Assembly (NCBI GenBank): GCA_024103135.1 | Contig: JAGFIZ010000106.1 | Span: 18,630-82,629, forward strand | Direction: 5' to 3' | Origin: Bradyrhizobiaceae bacterium | Lineage (GTDB): Bacteria; Bacteroidota; Ignavibacteria; Kapaibacteriales; Kapaibacteriaceae | Length of the DNA: 64,000 nucleotides | Shown: positions 62,598-64,000 of the stretch, one piece after another | How positions within the stretch are numbered: position 1 is the first letter of the stretch | Layout: each line of letters starts with the position of its first letter | Translations under genes and position numbers: made by a program | Notes under the pieces: model-generated | What the model was told of the DNA's origin: nothing | Databases searched by the model: none | The model's input: only the letters and a program-made list of their open reading frames with translations

Positions 62598-63002
62598 ATG
62601 ACAAAATTGATATCTCTTGATCCGCGGATTACGCGTCTTGGCATTGGTAGTTCGGAGCCAGCAGAAGTCGCTCCAAAACCGACTCTTGATCAACATCAGA
62701 CGTACGAGGTGTTCCACCAGCAGAAGTCTGGTGCACATCACATCCACGTTGGAAGCGTGCATGCGCCAAATGCCGAGCTGGCTATGGTGTTAGCAAAAGA
62801 AACGTTTGGACGTAGGGGACAGACGGTGAACCTGTGGATCGTTCGCACATCAGACGTTGTAGCGATGAATAGTGCTGACGCCGAGATATTCTCAACTACA
62901 CCGGAAAAAGCGTACCGCGATGTTGCAGCATACATGGTACGCAACAAGGTCGAAGCATTCAAGAAGGGCATGCAGCAAGCGAAAGAGGGGAAAGAGGGAT
63001 AG
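62598..63002 (+). CDS. paaB: 1,2-phenylacetyl-CoA epoxidase subunit B
   Basis: The 134-residue protein has the PaaB wording YEVFHQQKSGAHHIHVGSVH, APNAELAMVLAKETFGRRG and VNLWIVRTSDV. PaaB bridges the catalytic PaaA-PaaC core in the oxygen-dependent epoxidation of phenylacetyl-CoA. It has about 40 extra residues before the core, longer than typical PaaB. The gene directly upstream is a secreted protein, so paaA does not precede it here. paaC starts 1 bp after its stop. Confidence 0.93.
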   Translation: MTKLISLDPRITRLGIGSSEPAEVAPKPTLDQHQTYEVFHQQKSGAHHIHVGSVHAPNAELAMVLAKETFGRRGQTVNLWIVRTSDVVAMNSADAEIFSTTPEKAYRDVAAYMVRNKVEAFKKGMQQAKEGKEG

Positions 63003-63003
63003 T

Positions 63004-63759
63004 ATGAACACCACAGCACTTAAAGAACTCCTTACCTGGATTGCCGACAATGAGTTGATCATGGGGCATAGACATAGTGAGTGGACAGGGCTTGGTCCGC
63101 TTCTTGAAGAAGACATTGCATTTTCTTCAATTGCCCAAGACAAGCTAGGTCATGCACTGGCTATGTACACGCTTGCACACGAACTCTGTGGAAGTCCGCA
63201 ACCAGATGTGAATGCCTTCCAGCGTGCTGGTGCTGACTTCACATGCTCACAGTTCGTCGAGCTACCTAATGGCGAGTACGACTTTAGTCTCATTCGCCAC
63301 TTCTTGTTTGATGCTGCCGAGTTCCATCGTTATGGTATGCTTGCATCAAGTAGTGTTGATGCACTGGCAAAGCTTGCTCGAAAAGTGCAAGGTGAGATCA
63401 AGTATCATCTGTACCACGGTAAGTCGTGGGTAGTTCAGTTGGCTAGCCAAGGAACTGCCGCCAGCAAGGCGCGCATGCAGGCCGCCCTTACCTATGCCTG
63501 GCCTTATGCCTTAGGCATGTTCGAGCCTGGTAAATATGACGCCGAACTTGCAGATGCTGGAGTGTTTGCTGGCGAGAAGGCACTACAACAAGAATGGCTA
63601 GCGTTTGTTGAAGCAACGTTTGCAGAAGCAGGATTGGACATTCCACAAGGAGTGCAACCAGTATATGGCGGAAGAGGCGGACAACACAGCGAGCACCTGC
63701 CGCAACTTCTGGAAGAGATGACGGAAGTCGTACGCATTGATCCTGAAGCAACGTGGTAG
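63004..63759 (+). CDS. paaC: 1,2-phenylacetyl-CoA epoxidase subunit C
   Basis: The 251-residue helical protein is the structural partner of PaaA. It has the PaaC features LITWIADNELIMGHRHSEW-type start (LLTWIADNELIMGHRHSEWT), LEEDIAFSSIAQDKLGHALA, FLFDAAEFHRYGML and the C-terminal GGRGGQHSEHLPQLLEEMTE. It starts at ATG 63004, one base after the paaB stop, and overlaps the following paaD start by 7 nt. Confidence 0.95.
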   Translation: MNTTALKELLTWIADNELIMGHRHSEWTGLGPLLEEDIAFSSIAQDKLGHALAMYTLAHELCGSPQPDVNAFQRAGADFTCSQFVELPNGEYDFSLIRHFLFDAAEFHRYGMLASSSVDALAKLARKVQGEIKYHLYHGKSWVVQLASQGTAASKARMQAALTYAWPYALGMFEPGKYDAELADAGVFAGEKALQQEWLAFVEATFAEAGLDIPQGVQPVYGGRGGQHSEHLPQLLEEMTEVVRIDPEATW

Positions 63760-64000
63760 AAGAGAGCTCCATAGCAGAAAACTCGTCGCCAACACTGTCG
63801 GCCGATGACGTCCTTGAAGCACTTCATGCAGTGAAGGATCCAGAGATTCCTGCTATTAGTGTTGTCGACATGGGCCTTATCACCAACGTGCATGTTGACG
63901 GCAATGCCCTTCATGTTCGGATGACGCCAACGTTCGTGGGATGTCCAGCTATTAAGGTCATGCAGGCCGACGTAGAAAATGTCGGCAGGGGGCTTGGGTT
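63753..64000 (+). CDS. paaD: Phenylacetate degradation protein PaaD (5' part)
   Basis: The gene starts with GTG at 63753 inside the end of paaC and runs off the window; 82 codons are visible. VLEALHAVKDPEIPAISVVD and 'MGLITNVHVDG' plus 'RMTPTFVGCPAIKVMQ' are the MIP18/DUF59-like domain of PaaD, with the conserved Cys of FVGCPA. PaaD is thought to help in iron-sulfur or cofactor maturation of the epoxidase. An AGGGGGCT octamer lies in it (63987). Confidence 0.9.
   Translation, partial: MVEESSIAENSSPTLSADDVLEALHAVKDPEIPAISVVDMGLITNVHVDGNALHVRMTPTFVGCPAIKVMQADVENVGRGLG

Larger units (their letters stand above)
2005..63994. other. Dispersed octamer AGCCCCCT / AGGGGGCT, about 28 sites
   Basis: By eye, AGCCCCCT occurs at 2005, 2072, 4813, 9232, 17288, 21108, 24555, 25765, 27313, 31792, 37080, 42545, 44641 and 59949. 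Its complement AGGGGGCT occurs at 3357, 8890, 14008, 16566, 18932, 20369, 22922, 27647, 31268, 37147, 45286, 45602, 60690 and 63987. Sites fall in both coding and intergenic DNA. The bases after the core favour N-C/T-C. None was seen from 45610 to 59948. This entry marks a motif family spread over the whole span, not one continuous element. Confidence 0.75.

Overview
The window looks like a chromosomal segment from a Gram-negative bacterium of the Bacteroidota-Chlorobiota (FCB) lineage, most like the Ignavibacteria/Kapabacteria side. The main reasons are several large secreted proteins ending in type IX secretion (T9SS) style C-terminal sorting domains (the 'PNPT' motif followed by a beta-rich tail), an F-type ATPase cluster that lacks atpD and atpC, and a heptose epimerase gene. 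The taxonomic call is inference from gene content; there is no rRNA gene here. I saw no tRNA, rRNA, CRISPR array, transposase, integrase or phage gene.

Layout. 1-4.8 kb: the 5' part of a secreted endonuclease/exonuclease/phosphatase-family gene (minus strand), a cluster of 28-bp palindromes, a MOP-superfamily membrane protein, a double-ATPase peptide ABC protein and an MlaF-like ATPase. 4.8-10.4 kb: a large secreted beta-rich protein and an OmpA-like outer-membrane protein. 10.5-17 kb: a PLP enzyme facing a minus-strand run of dnaX, bcp, a tatD gene fused to an outer-membrane protein, upp and a small gene. A dense palindromic repeat array sits behind upp and is flanked by a copy of upp's own 3' end. 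17-22.7 kb: two tandem secreted subtilases. 22.8-31.9 kb: enoyl-CoA hydratase, clpC, family-4 uracil-DNA glycosylase, ddl, a PfkB kinase and secreted proteins. 32-38.5 kb: ATP synthase genes atpZ-I-B-E-F-H-A, then hldD, then atpG. 38.5-45.9 kb: three overlapping envelope genes, radA, an ECF sigma factor with a partner, and obgE. 46-57.9 kb: one giant gene (3,795 codons) for a cell-surface protein of about 26 PKD-like repeats, with a structured leader and a strong terminator. 57.9-59.3 kb: non-coding tandem repeats with an 80-bp period, then a 120-bp repeat. 59.4-62.6 kb: two more T9SS-type secreted proteins. 62.6-64 kb: paaB, paaC and the start of paaD (phenylacetyl-CoA epoxidase).

Many genes are packed into overlapping units (ATGA or 1-nt overlaps: udg-ddl-PfkB kinase; atpZ-atpI-atpB; atpG with the three envelope genes; sigma with its partner; the 420-aa protein with obgE; bcp-tatD; paaC-paaD), so co-transcription is likely. 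Large secreted repeat proteins dominate the space: at least five carry T9SS-type tails, which implies a T9SS elsewhere in the genome.

The signals most worth checking are a dispersed octamer (AGCCCCCT/AGGGGGCT, about 28 copies by eye, balanced between strands), the TatD-outer-membrane fusion with a signal peptide buried in its middle, the 80-bp repeat array, and the upp-end duplication around the palindrome array.
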